From Pseudoflavonifractor sp. MSJ-37 (lineage in GTDB: Bacteria; Bacillota; Clostridia; Oscillospirales; Oscillospiraceae): a stretch of 64,000 nucleotides of DNA. How positions within the stretch are numbered: position 1 is the stretch's first letter; each line of letters begins with the position of its first letter. The position numbers were made by a program, and so were the translations under genes. This document shows, one piece after another, positions 33,493-42,030 of this stretch. Under the pieces are notes generated by a model. That model searched no databases. It was not told where the DNA came from and saw nothing but the letters and a program-made list of their open reading frames with translations. The stretch is from the NCBI RefSeq assembly GCF_018917965.1, contig NZ_JAHLPP010000001.1, positions 620,001 to 684,000 of the forward strand, written 5' to 3'.

Positions 33493-35034
33493 ATGTCCAT
33501 CGTGGAAAACAGCCTGTTCCTGGGCTTCTTCCTGCGGCTCTGGCGGACGCTGGCCGGGGCGTGGGGAGACAGCGCTGTCGGACGAGGCCTGGAGGCTCTG
33601 GGGCAGACCCTGCTCCGCTGGGCCCGCGGGAGCGCGGTCTGCCGCTTCCTGTGGCGGGAGGGGACCCTGCCCCGCGCCTGGCGGGAGAGCCGGATGCGGG
33701 CCCTGTTCGAGTTCCTGCTGGATCTGCCCTGTGCCCTGGCGGCTTGGATCTACCGGGCCGGGAAGGGCATCTGGGACGGGAGCCTGCTCTTCCGGGCGGT
33801 GTCCGCCATGGGCGGCGCCACGTTCCTGTTCCTGGGCCTGTTCCTGTTCGGGATGCTGATCGCACCCCACGCGGTCTGGAACAATCTCTACGGTCTGCTT
33901 GGCACGCTGGCGCTGACCGCCCTCTTCGTGATCGGCGCGGCCAGCCGCCCCAAGCACCGGCTGGAGCCGTCCATCCTGGGGCCCTATATGCTCTGCTATC
34001 TGATCTGCATCGGCGGGGCTTTCGTGGGGAGCCTGTCCCGGAGCCTGTCCCTGCGGTTCTTCTTCTTCCATATCACCGCCTTCCTGATCGTCCTGCTGGC
34101 GGTCAGCTCGGTGAAGAAGTTCAGCCAGCTCCGGCTCATGGTGGCGCTGGCGGTGGCGGGCATCACGATCGCGTCCATCTACGGCTGCTATCAGGGCTAT
34201 GTGGGCGTGGAGGTGGTGGCCTCCCAGCAGGACATGAACCTGAACTACGGCATGCCCGGCCGGATCTACTCGTTCTTCGACAACCCCAACAACTTCGCGG
34301 AGCTGCTGGTGATGATGATCCCGCTGGATATGGGCATCTTCCTGGCTGCCAAGACCTGGCGGGGGAAGCTGTGGTCCCTGCTGGCCCTGATCCCCTGCGT
34401 GGGGTCCATCGGCCTGACCTACTCCCGGTCCGGCTGGATCGGGCTGGCGCTGGCGGTCCTGGTGATGATCGCGCTGGAGAACTGGCGGCTGGTGCCCGCG
34501 ATCGCCCTGCTGGGCCTGTGCGCGATCCCCTTCCTGCCGGAGACGATCTACAACCGGATCCTCACCATCGGCAACATGAAGGACACCTCCACCAGCTACC
34601 GCTTCGCGATCTACGAGGCGTCCGCGAGCTTGATGAAGGACTACTGGTATCCCGGCGTAGGCCTGGGCTCCGACGTGATGAACAAGGCGTTCCACGCCTA
34701 TCCCACCATGTTCGACGGGAGCTGGCCCATCCATACCCACAACAACTATCTCCAGATGTGGGGCGAGACGGGCATCTGGGGCGTGCTGTCCTATGTGGCC
34801 CTGCTGGCCTACGGTATCAAGAGCGGCGTGAAGCAGTTCTTCCACACGGCGGACCGGGACGTGCGCCATATCCTGGCCGGCGCGCTGGGGGCCTTCTGCG
34901 GCATCCTGGTGATCGGCGTGGCGGAGTACACCTGGTTCTATCCCCGGAACATGTTCATCTACTGGTTCCTGTTCGGCGTGATCATGGCCTGTGTGAAGCT
35001 GGGCCGGATGTCCGCCAAGCGGGTCTCCCAGTGA
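33493..35034 (+). CDS. O-antigen ligase-like membrane protein (WaaL/Wzy_C family)
   Basis: 513 residues; ATG at 33493, with AAGGAG 11 bases upstream. The N-terminal 95 residues are soluble and Arg-rich with amphipathic helices, then about 11 membrane segments. A periplasmic-type loop holds the family features TYSRSGWIGLALAVLVMIALEN and HTHNNYLQMWGETGIWGVLSY. In a Gram-positive cell this family polymerises or attaches glycans, such as teichuronic or capsular material, not LPS. Same transcript as the GT4 gene. Confidence 0.88.
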   Translation: MSIVENSLFLGFFLRLWRTLAGAWGDSAVGRGLEALGQTLLRWARGSAVCRFLWREGTLPRAWRESRMRALFEFLLDLPCALAAWIYRAGKGIWDGSLLFRAVSAMGGATFLFLGLFLFGMLIAPHAVWNNLYGLLGTLALTALFVIGAASRPKHRLEPSILGPYMLCYLICIGGAFVGSLSRSLSLRFFFFHITAFLIVLLAVSSVKKFSQLRLMVALAVAGITIASIYGCYQGYVGVEVVASQQDMNLNYGMPGRIYSFFDNPNNFAELLVMMIPLDMGIFLAAKTWRGKLWSLLALIPCVGSIGLTYSRSGWIGLALAVLVMIALENWRLVPAIALLGLCAIPFLPETIYNRILTIGNMKDTSTSYRFAIYEASASLMKDYWYPGVGLGSDVMNKAFHAYPTMFDGSWPIHTHNNYLQMWGETGIWGVLSYVALLAYGIKSGVKQFFHTADRDVRHILAGALGAFCGILVIGVAEYTWFYPRNMFIYWFLFGVIMACVKLGRMSAKRVSQ

Positions 35035-35039
35035 CCGGT

Positions 35040-35067
35040 GCAGGGACGGCTGTCTGGCCGTCCCTGC
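35040..35067 (+). terminator. Terminator after the O-antigen ligase-like gene
   Basis: GCAGGGACGG (35040-35049) pairs with CCGTCCCTGC (35058-35067). The T-run (TCTTTTTT) starts about 14 bases later. Confidence 0.55.
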
Positions 35068-35116
35068 CGCAGTCTGTCTATCTTTTTTGCATATGCGTAT
35101 CGTTTGAGGTGTTCGA

Positions 35117-36058
35117 GTGAAAAAAACAGCGCTTGCCGGCCTGCTGGCCGGCGCAGTGCTCCTGTCCGGCTGTGGGGCCGCGGGAGCGGATGAGGAGCAG
35201 ACCCCCACAGTGGCGGCCACCACCTGGCCGGTGTACTGTCTGGCCTCCGCCGTGGCGGAGGGGGTGGACGGCGTGGAGGTGGTGCCGGTGGTCCACCAGT
35301 CCATGAGCTGTCTCCACGACTACACGCTGACCGTGGCGGACATGAAGGTCCTGGACCGGGCCAGCCTGATCCTGGAGAACGGCGTGGGATTGGAGGATTT
35401 CATGGCCGACGCTATGGAGGCCGCCCGCACCCCGGTGGTGGACTGCTCTCAGGACGTGGAGCTCCGCCATATGGACGAGGACGAAGAAGGCCATGACCAC
35501 GAGGCGGAGGAGCATGACCACGACCACGAGGGCCACGACCATGGAGGATACGACCCCCACATCTGGATGGATCCGGACCGGGCCGCCCTCATGGCGGACA
35601 ACATCGCCGACGCTCTGGCGGAGTGGGACCCAGACCACGCGGAGGCCTATCAGGCCAACGCGGCGGCGGCAGGGGAGCGGCTGACCGCCTTCGCCGAGGC
35701 GGGCCGGGAGAAGCTCTCCGGCCTCACGGAGCGGGAGCTGATCACCTTCCACGACGGCTTCGGGTACTTCGCTGAGGCCTTCGACCTGCACATCCTCCGG
35801 GCCATCGAGGAGGAGGAGGGGAGCGAGACCTCCGCCAAGGAGTTCCGGGAGCTCACCGCTCTGGTCCGGGAGCACGGTCTCCCGGCGGTGTTCACCGAGG
35901 TGAACGGCTCCGACGCCACGGCCCGGGCACTGGCCCAGGAGACCGGCATAAGCTGGTACCCCCTGAACATGATCATGAGCGGGGAGGGGAGCGGACTGGA
36001 GCCCTACCTCACCGCCATGGAGCAGAATATCGACACAGTCCTGGAGGCACTTTCATGA
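35117..36058 (+). CDS. znuA: Zinc/manganese ABC transporter substrate-binding lipoprotein (ZnuA/AdcA type)
   Basis: 313 residues from a GTG start (GAGGTG upstream). Signal peptide with lipobox LSGC and acylated Cys19. Cluster 9 (metal-binding) fold: TTWPVYCLASAVAEG, DYTLTVADMKVLDRASLILENG, a His-rich loop at about 117-142 (GHDHEAEEHDHDHEGHDH), YDPHIWMDPDRA, FHDGFGYFAEAF and VFTEVNGSDATARALAQE. The acidic His-rich loop points to zinc. It is the first gene of a three-gene importer and overlaps the ATPase gene by ATGA. Confidence 0.92.
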   Translation: MKKTALAGLLAGAVLLSGCGAAGADEEQTPTVAATTWPVYCLASAVAEGVDGVEVVPVVHQSMSCLHDYTLTVADMKVLDRASLILENGVGLEDFMADAMEAARTPVVDCSQDVELRHMDEDEEGHDHEAEEHDHDHEGHDHGGYDPHIWMDPDRAALMADNIADALAEWDPDHAEAYQANAAAAGERLTAFAEAGREKLSGLTERELITFHDGFGYFAEAFDLHILRAIEEEEGSETSAKEFRELTALVREHGLPAVFTEVNGSDATARALAQETGISWYPLNMIMSGEGSGLEPYLTAMEQNIDTVLEALS

Positions 36059-36816
36059 GCGTACAAAAACACCAGGGCGCCGGCTGTGCCGGCGCCTGCT
36101 GCCTGAAGCTGGAGGGCATGGGGGTGGACATCGGCGGCGCGCCGATCCTCCATGACGTGAGCTTCCATCTCCACTGCGGAGAGATCGTGGCCCTGATCGG
36201 CCCCAACGGAGCGGGCAAGAGCTCCCTGTTCCGGGCCATCCTGGGCCAGATCGGCCACACGGGCACCATCGACTTCCAGCGGGCGGGGGGCGGACACGCC
36301 CGGCCCCTGATCGGCTATGTGCCCCAGAGCCCCAGCTTCGACCGGGGAGACCCGGTCAGCGTGCTGGACTTCTTCGCCGCGGCCATCTCCCGGTGGCCGG
36401 TGTTCCTGCCCATCCCGAAGAAGCTCCGGGAGCGGGTCCGCGCCTGTCTGGAGCGGGTCCACGGGGCGGACCTGATCGACGAGCGGATGGGCACCCTGTC
36501 CGGCGGCGAGCTCCAGCGGGTGCTCATGGCGCTGGCGCTGGAGCCTCTGCCCCAGATCCTGATCCTGGACGAGCCCCTCTCCGGCGTGGACATCGACGGC
36601 GAGCGCCAGCTCCTGGATATGCTGGACGAGATCCGGCGGAGCTACGACCTGTCCATCCTCCTGTCCACCCACGACTTCGCCACGCTGGAGCGGTACACCG
36701 ACAAGGTGATCCTGCTCAAGAGCAGCGTCCTGAAGGTGGGCACTCCACGGGAGGTCCTGTCCTCTCCGGAGTTCCGGGAGATCTTCCATCTGGACCTGGG
36801 AAAGGAGGAGGCGTGA
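36055..36816 (+). CDS. znuC: Metal ABC transporter ATPase (ZnuC/AdcC type)
   Basis: 253 residues. Walker A GPNGAGKSS, Q-loop VPQSPSFDRGDPVS, signature LSGGELQRVLMA, Walker B ILILDEPLSGVDIDG and switch His in LSTHDF. It energises import of zinc or manganese by the permease below. Its N-terminus has a Cys/His-containing extension (KHQGAGCAGACC) before the ABC domain that could itself bind metal; role unproven. It shares one base with the permease gene. Confidence 0.92.
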   Translation: MSVQKHQGAGCAGACCLKLEGMGVDIGGAPILHDVSFHLHCGEIVALIGPNGAGKSSLFRAILGQIGHTGTIDFQRAGGGHARPLIGYVPQSPSFDRGDPVSVLDFFAAAISRWPVFLPIPKKLRERVRACLERVHGADLIDERMGTLSGGELQRVLMALALEPLPQILILDEPLSGVDIDGERQLLDMLDEIRRSYDLSILLSTHDFATLERYTDKVILLKSSVLKVGTPREVLSSPEFREIFHLDLGKEEA

Positions 36817-37664
36817 TGGAGCTTTGGTATTCGATCGTGGAGCTGCTGCCCTTCGAGTGGGCCCGGCCGGACAGTATGTTCTTCATGAAGAACGCCCTGC
36901 TGGCGATCCTGGTGATCTCGCCCCTGTTCGGCCTGCTGTCCACCATGGTGGTGGAGAGCCGGATGTCCTTCTTCTCCGATGCGCTGGGGCATTCGGCCTT
37001 CACGGGCATCGCCATCGGGTCCCTGTGCGGGCTGGCGGAGCCCATGTGGTGCGCCGTGCTCTTCGCGGTCCTGCTGGCCTTCCTGTTCACCTATGTGCGG
37101 CGGCATACGAACATGGCCAGCGATACGGTGATCGGCGTATTCTCATCCACGGCGGTGGCTCTGGGCATCTTCATCGCCACTTTGGGCGGCGGGAGCTTCA
37201 CCAAGTACAATTCCCTGCTGATCGGCGACATCCTCAGCGTGGAGCCTGCCAAGATCGCCCTGCTGGCGGCGATCCTGCTGGCGACGGTCGTGCTGTGGGC
37301 ATGTTCCTTCGATCAGCTCATGCTCTCCTCCGTCCACCCGGCTCTGGCGGACAGCCGGGGCATCCGGGTGTTCTGGCAGGAGACGATCTTCGCCGCCGCC
37401 ATCGCCGTGGTGGTCACGGTGTCCATGACCTGGGTGGGCCTGCTGGTGATCAATTCCCTGCTGGTGCTCCCCGGCGCGGCGGCCCGGAACGTGGCCCGGA
37501 ACCTGCGGCAGTATCACCTCTTCGCCGTGGCAGGGGCCCTGGCCGCAGGGGTGGCGGGCCTGATCCTCTCCTATGAGGCGGGGGCCTCCACCGGCGCGTG
37601 CATCACGCTGGTCCTGGCGCTCTACTTCGCCATCACCTTCTGCTTCCGCAAGCGGCGGATGTGA
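36816..37664 (+). CDS. znuB: Metal ABC transporter permease (ZnuB/AdcB type)
   Basis: 282 residues, about eight membrane segments. LLSTMVVESRMSFFSDALGHSAFTGIAIG is the family's ATPase-contact region (SDALGH), and TSMTWVGLLVINSLLVLPGAAARN is the conserved C-terminal membrane block. AAAGGAGG lies 8 bases before ATG. Third gene of the importer. Confidence 0.92.
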   Translation: MELWYSIVELLPFEWARPDSMFFMKNALLAILVISPLFGLLSTMVVESRMSFFSDALGHSAFTGIAIGSLCGLAEPMWCAVLFAVLLAFLFTYVRRHTNMASDTVIGVFSSTAVALGIFIATLGGGSFTKYNSLLIGDILSVEPAKIALLAAILLATVVLWACSFDQLMLSSVHPALADSRGIRVFWQETIFAAAIAVVVTVSMTWVGLLVINSLLVLPGAAARNVARNLRQYHLFAVAGALAAGVAGLILSYEAGASTGACITLVLALYFAITFCFRKRRM

Positions 37665-37686
37665 CACGATACGATCCATCATCATC

Positions 37687-37717
37687 CGGGACGGCAGGGG
37701 AGACCTCTGCCGTCCCG
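37687..37717 (+). terminator. Terminator after the metal importer
   Basis: An 11-bp stem (37687-37697 with 37707-37717) with a 9-base loop, followed by TTGTC. T-tract is weak. Confidence 0.55.
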
Positions 37718-37725
37718 TTGTCAGA

Positions 37726-37741
37726 CACGAGAGATCTCGTG
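37726..37741. promoter_or_regulatory. Inverted repeat upstream of the patatin gene
   Basis: CACGAGA-GA-TCTCGTG, 21 bp upstream of the patatin start. Could be an operator or a small hairpin; no clear promoter was recognised beside it. Confidence 0.35.
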
Positions 37742-37762
37742 GATGCAAAAAGGAGGACTACT

Positions 37763-38620
37763 ATGAAAACAGGACTGGTCCTGGAGGGCGGCGCCCTCCG
37801 CACGATCTTCTCCAGCGGCGTCACCGACGCCATGCTGGAGGGGGACATCGACTTCGACTATGTGATCGGCGTATCGGCGGGCATCGCCTACGGCGTCAGC
37901 TATCTCTCCAGACAGTTCGGCCGGAACCTGGAGATCCTGACCAAGTACGCCAACGACAAGCGCTATATGGGCAAGCGGAACCTGCTCAAGCCGGGGAACC
38001 ACTGCTACTTCGGTCTGGAGTTCTCCTATGAGACCATCCCCAACGAGCTGGTGCCCTTCGACTATGAGACCTTCGCCGCCTGGCCCGGAGAGGCGGAGGC
38101 GGTCGTCACCAACGTGGAGACCGGAAAGGCGGAGTACCTGCCCGTGCCCCGGAGGGACGAGCGGTTCCTCCTGCTCCAGGCCACCTGCGCCATGCCTCTG
38201 CTGTTCCCCATCTACGATCTGGACGGCATCAAGTGTCTGGACGGCGGCGCCGCCGACGCGATCCCCTTCCGCCGGGCCTTCCAAAAAGGATGTGACCGGG
38301 CGGTGGTGGTCCTGACCCGGGAGCGCTCCTACCGCCGCAAGCCGGAACAGCTCCAGCCCCTGATCGACCTGTGGTACCGGAAGTATCCCAAGTTCTGCGA
38401 GACCATGCGCCGCCGGGCGGACACCTACAACGCCGACCGGGAGGAGCTCTTTCGGCTGGAGAAGGAGGGGAAGGTCCTGCTGATCGCCCCGGAGAGCACC
38501 GAGGGCTTCTCCCGGGTGGAGAAGGACGTGGCCAAGATCCGGGCCATGTGGCAGTCCGGCTACGACGCGGGCAAGGCCCGTCTGGATGAGATCCGGTCGT
38601 TTTTGACCAAAAAAGCATGA
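37763..38620 (+). CDS. Patatin-like phospholipase
   Basis: 285 residues from the ATG at 37763 (AAGGAGG 6 bases upstream). Lipid acyl hydrolase with the Ser-Asp dyad: oxyanion loop EGGALR at 8-13, nucleophile Ser38 in GVSAG (36-40) and Asp160 in DGG. KGCDRAVVVLTRERSYRRKP and FLxxC-like segments fit the YjjU branch. It probably deacylates phospholipids; the natural substrate is unknown. Confidence 0.9.
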   Translation: MKTGLVLEGGALRTIFSSGVTDAMLEGDIDFDYVIGVSAGIAYGVSYLSRQFGRNLEILTKYANDKRYMGKRNLLKPGNHCYFGLEFSYETIPNELVPFDYETFAAWPGEAEAVVTNVETGKAEYLPVPRRDERFLLLQATCAMPLLFPIYDLDGIKCLDGGAADAIPFRRAFQKGCDRAVVVLTRERSYRRKPEQLQPLIDLWYRKYPKFCETMRRRADTYNADREELFRLEKEGKVLLIAPESTEGFSRVEKDVAKIRAMWQSGYDAGKARLDEIRSFLTKKA

Positions 38621-38653
38621 GCTTCCAAGAAGATTCCGGTGCCGATACATAGT

Positions 38654-38682
38654 TTGGCAACATTTATGTGATACAGTAGAGC
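38654..38682 (+). promoter_or_regulatory. Probable promoter of citrate synthase
   Basis: TTGGCA (38654-38659), 17-bp spacer, TAGAGC (38677-38682). An alternative extended -10 (TGATACAGT) lies inside the spacer. Confidence 0.5.
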
Positions 38683-38756
38683 CATCCGAAAGGATCGGCC
38701 CCAGGTCCGTCTCCGACGACTCATGGCCGAAGATACGCGAAATGGAGGTCATCCCA

Positions 38757-40124
38757 ATGGCAAGCAATCCCCATTACAACGTAGTGACTGAGGCGATCCA
38801 GCGGCTGGCGGCGAAAACACTGGACAACAGCTGCATCGATCCGGACGATTACCTGCGCTATGACGTGAAGCGCGGCCTCCGGGACCTGAACGGAAAGGGC
38901 GTCACCGCCGGGCTCACGGAGATATCCGACATCGTGGCCAAGAAGCAGGTGGACGGCGTGCTGGTGCCCTGCCCCGGCGAGCTCTACTACCGGGGCATCA
39001 ACGTGCGGGACCTGGTGGACGGAGCCCTGGCGGAGCGCCGCTTCGGCTTCGAGGAGACGGCCTATCTCCTCATGCTGGGCAAGCTCCCCAATGCGGCGGA
39101 GCTCCAGGAGTTCCGGGAGCAGCTGGCCTACTACCGGTCCCTGCCCAACAACTTCGTCCGGGACATCATCCTGAAGGCCCCCAGCAAGGACATCATGAAC
39201 TCGCTGGCCCGGAGCGTACTGAACCTGGCCTCCTATGATGAGTCGGCGGACGACATCAGCCTGCCCAACGTCATGCGGCAGTGCCTCCAGCTCCTGGCGG
39301 TGTTCCCCCTGCTGGCGGTGTACGGCTATCAGGCCTACAACTACAAGAGCGGCAGCAGCCTCTATATCCACGCCCCGGACCCGGCCCATTCCACAGCGGA
39401 GAACATCCTGGCCCTCCTGCGGCCGGACTCCTCCTACTCCTACTGGGAGGCCCATGTGCTGGACATCTGCCTGACCCTCCACGCGGAGCACGGCGGCGGC
39501 AACAACTCCACCTTCACCACCCATGTGGTCACCTCCTCAGGCACCGATACCTACTCCTGTATGGCGGCGGCCCTGGCCTCCCTGAAGGGTCCCCGGCACG
39601 GCGGCGCCAACATCAAGGTGGTCCAGATGTTCGAGGACATGAAGCGCACGGTGAAGGACTGGAAGGACGAGGATGAGGTGCGGAGCTATCTCCAGGCCCT
39701 GCTGGACAGGCAGGCCTTCGACAAGTCCGGCCTGATCTACGGCATGGGCCACGCGGTGTACTCCCTCTCCGACCCCCGGGCGGACATCCTCCACGGCATG
39801 GTGGAGAAGCTGTCCCGGGAGAAGGACCGGATGGCGGAGTATGAGCTCTACACGCTGGTGGAGCGTCTGGGCCCCCAGGTCATCGCCGGGGACCGGAAGA
39901 TGTACAAGGGCGTGTCGGCCAACGTGGATTTCTATTCCGGCTTCGTGTACCATATGCTGGATCTGCCCCAGGAGCTGTATACGCCCCTGTTCGCCATGGC
40001 CCGGATCGCGGGCTGGGGCGCCCACCGGATGGAGGAGCTGATCAACATGGGCAAGATCATACGCCCCGCCTACCGGTATGTGGGCGGACACCAGACCTAT
40101 GTGCCCCTCCAGTCCCGGGCGTGA
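38757..40124 (+). CDS. gltA: Citrate synthase (citrate/2-methylcitrate synthase family)
   Basis: 455 residues from the ATG at 38757 (GGAGG 8 bases upstream). It condenses oxaloacetate and acetyl-CoA. The fold motifs are CPGELYYRGINVRDLVDGALAERRFGFEETAYLLMLGKLP, the first catalytic His in LTLHAEHGGGNNSTFTTHVVTS, the second in YGMGHAVYSLSDPRA and an Asp in NVDFYSGFVY. In Clostridia this enzyme often feeds glutamate synthesis through a partial TCA pathway; the 2-methylcitrate alternative cannot be excluded. Confidence 0.92.
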   Translation: MASNPHYNVVTEAIQRLAAKTLDNSCIDPDDYLRYDVKRGLRDLNGKGVTAGLTEISDIVAKKQVDGVLVPCPGELYYRGINVRDLVDGALAERRFGFEETAYLLMLGKLPNAAELQEFREQLAYYRSLPNNFVRDIILKAPSKDIMNSLARSVLNLASYDESADDISLPNVMRQCLQLLAVFPLLAVYGYQAYNYKSGSSLYIHAPDPAHSTAENILALLRPDSSYSYWEAHVLDICLTLHAEHGGGNNSTFTTHVVTSSGTDTYSCMAAALASLKGPRHGGANIKVVQMFEDMKRTVKDWKDEDEVRSYLQALLDRQAFDKSGLIYGMGHAVYSLSDPRADILHGMVEKLSREKDRMAEYELYTLVERLGPQVIAGDRKMYKGVSANVDFYSGFVYHMLDLPQELYTPLFAMARIAGWGAHRMEELINMGKIIRPAYRYVGGHQTYVPLQSRA

Positions 40125-40141
40125 GGAACGCTGGTCTATGC

Positions 40142-40170
40142 TTGACATCAGCCTACCGGAGTGATAGGAT
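40142..40170 (+). promoter_or_regulatory. Strong promoter of the HMA gene
   Basis: Consensus TTGACA (40142-40147), 17-bp spacer, TAGGAT (40165-40170). The start codon is 58 bp downstream. Confidence 0.85.
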
Positions 40171-40174
40171 AGCA

Positions 40175-40190
40175 GTTAGAGCGAACTAAC
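40175..40190. promoter_or_regulatory. DtxR/IdeR-like operator
   Basis: GTTAG-N6-CTAAC lies at the likely transcription start. Half-sites GTTAG/CTAAC are those of iron- or manganese-dependent DtxR-family repressors, but the spacing differs from the classical IdeR box. A direct repeat GCTATCAT-GCTATCAT (40195-40210) follows. Regulation by a metal is inferred. Confidence 0.45.
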
Positions 40191-40227
40191 CATCGCTATC
40201 ATGCTATCATGAAGGAGCCGATCAGCT

Positions 40228-40488
40228 ATGACGAGATATACCCTGTCCGTAGACGGGATGCAGTGTGGGATGTGTGAGAGCCATGTGAACGAGGCGGTCC
40301 GCAAGGCTTGCCCCAATGTGAAGAAAGTGACCTCCTCCAGCGCCAAAGGAGAGACCGTGATCCTCACGGAACAGCCGCTGGACGAGGCGGCCCTGCGGGC
40401 GGCGGTCGATGCCACCGGCTACATCGTGCAGGGCATCCACAGCGAGCCCTACGAGAAGAAGGGCCTGTTCTCCTTCCTGCACAAGTAA
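40228..40488 (+). CDS. Heavy-metal-associated domain protein (CopZ/FeoB-associated type)
   Basis: 86 residues. A single ferredoxin-like HMA domain with GMQCGMCESHV, so metal would bind Cys13 and Cys16, and a Lys-rich tail EKKGLFSFLHK. In Clostridia such small HMA proteins accompany copper ATPases or Feo iron transporters. It stands alone here. AAGGAG is 10 bases before ATG. It could be a copper chaperone or an iron-linked protein, the latter supported by the DtxR-like site upstream. Confidence 0.85.
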   Translation: MTRYTLSVDGMQCGMCESHVNEAVRKACPNVKKVTSSSAKGETVILTEQPLDEAALRAAVDATGYIVQGIHSEPYEKKGLFSFLHK

Positions 40489-40502
40489 AACGGCGGATAC
40501 AG

Positions 40503-40546
40503 AACGAGCGCCGGGACCTGTTTTTGAGGTCCCGGCGCTCGTTTTC
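40503..40546. terminator. Bidirectional terminator
   Basis: A 17-bp stem (40503-40519 with 40527-40543) with a 7-base loop. TTTC follows on the plus strand; it separates the HMA gene from the convergent deacetylase gene. Confidence 0.85.
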
Positions 40547-40563
40547 ACATCTGGATCTGGCGG

Positions 40564-41877
40564 TCATTTCGCCGCCGGCTCCTGGATCTGGTCCAGGATG
40601 GAGGCCTTCTCGGCCCAGTTGGTGCCATAGTCCGGCCGATCCACCGTATCCATGATCTTGCGGACATCGTAGAACTGCGTGTAGTCCTGCCCGCGCCAGC
40701 GGAGGGTGGTGCCGTCGGGGTGGAGCCGGTCACAGATGACGGCGGAGATGCCCTTCTTGATCTGGCTGTAAGAGTTGATGCCCACAGAGGCGAAGATCCG
40801 GAAGCCCTGGCTCTGGAGCCACTGGAACTCGGGGCCGTAGTCCTCGCCCTGGTCGTGGTCCCCGTCGGGGCGGGCGCCGTGGGGGTAGAAGAGGATGTTG
40901 GTGGGCCCCACCAGACTGCCTACCTCCTCCTGCCAGCGGAGGGTGTCCCTCTGGACCCGCTCCATGGAGGCGGTGGAGAGGCGGATGTGGCCCCAGGTGT
41001 GGGAGCCGAAGGTCCAGCCGGTCTCCTTCAGCCGGGCGATCACCGGCTTGACCGCTTCGATCTCGCTCTGGCGGTTCGCGTCGAAGGCGGCCCGCTTGGG
41101 GTCGTCGGCGGCGATGTCGATGTCGTTCTGGGTCCGGTAGCCCAGGATGCCCTCATAGCCTGTCAGAGAGAAGCAGCCCTTGGCCCCGTTCAGGGAGAAG
41201 TCCGGGTGCTCCCGGACGAACTTGTCCAGGATGGTAGTGGCGTCCAGATCCTGTGTGAGGAAGGTCTCGCCGGTGTTGGGGTCGGTACACTCGGCCCAGA
41301 TGTCGCCGTCGTCGCCCAGCACCAGCTTGGAGGTGAAGCCCTCCGCCAGCATGTACTCGTAATAGTTCACGTCGTCGAAGGACAGGACCAGCGGCTTCTT
41401 GCCCTCGGGGAGCATGAGGGTGTTGCGGACCATCCGGGGCTGTCCCTCGGAATTGGTGGTCTCGCTCCAGATGTCGCACATGTTCACCAGGATGTAGTCC
41501 CGCTTGTAGAGCTCGTCCAGGATCTTGTTGAACTCATCCACCGTGACCATGTAGTCGTCCAGGCCCTTCTTCTGGTCCTCCGAGATGGTGGGGGAGCCGA
41601 AGGCGAACTCCGGATAGGCGATGACCGGATGGAAGAACAGGTGCTCCACCACCTGATCCGGGCCCCAGGCCTGGGTGAGCTGGTCCTGTGACCAATAGGT
41701 GCGCACGGCCTCCTCCGGATCGGCGGTGGGCTCCGGAGCGGGAGTCTCTGTGGGCGCGGCGGAGCCGGCGGGAGAGGCGGGAGAGGTGGGATCCGCGCCG
41801 CCCTTCTGACAGCCGGCGGCGGAAAGGGCCAGCAGCAGGGCCAGAGAGAGGGCCGTGCCGCGTTCGATCAGTTTCAT
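40564..41877 (-). CDS. Lipoprotein polysaccharide deacetylase
   Basis: 437 residues from the ATG at 41877; ATG at 41889 is directly against the AGGAGG site and is too close. Signal peptide with lipobox LSAAGC, acylated Cys23, then a Pro/Ser/Thr linker. NodB-type deacetylase motifs are LVLSFDDVNYYEYM (the Asp pair) and FGSHTWGHIRLS (the metal His pair), plus ILFYPHGARPDGDH. There is an insert between the first two motifs. It should remove N-acetyl groups from a cell-wall glycan outside the cell. Sits alone. Confidence 0.9.
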   Translation of the reverse strand: MKLIERGTALSLALLLALSAAGCQKGGADPTSPASPAGSAAPTETPAPEPTADPEEAVRTYWSQDQLTQAWGPDQVVEHLFFHPVIAYPEFAFGSPTISEDQKKGLDDYMVTVDEFNKILDELYKRDYILVNMCDIWSETTNSEGQPRMVRNTLMLPEGKKPLVLSFDDVNYYEYMLAEGFTSKLVLGDDGDIWAECTDPNTGETFLTQDLDATTILDKFVREHPDFSLNGAKGCFSLTGYEGILGYRTQNDIDIAADDPKRAAFDANRQSEIEAVKPVIARLKETGWTFGSHTWGHIRLSTASMERVQRDTLRWQEEVGSLVGPTNILFYPHGARPDGDHDQGEDYGPEFQWLQSQGFRIFASVGINSYSQIKKGISAVICDRLHPDGTTLRWRGQDYTQFYDVRKIMDTVDRPDYGTNWAEKASILDQIQEPAAK

Positions 41878-42030
41878 GAGTGATGACATCCTCCTATGTA
41901 TCGATCAGTTTAGGACCATGATACAACAGATGGGCGGAAAAGAAATCACAGAGAAGTTACAGATTTTTTTTCAGAGTCCATCGTCCGGTCCAAAGCCTTA
42001 GACGGAGAGACCGGGGGAAAAGTTTCCCGT

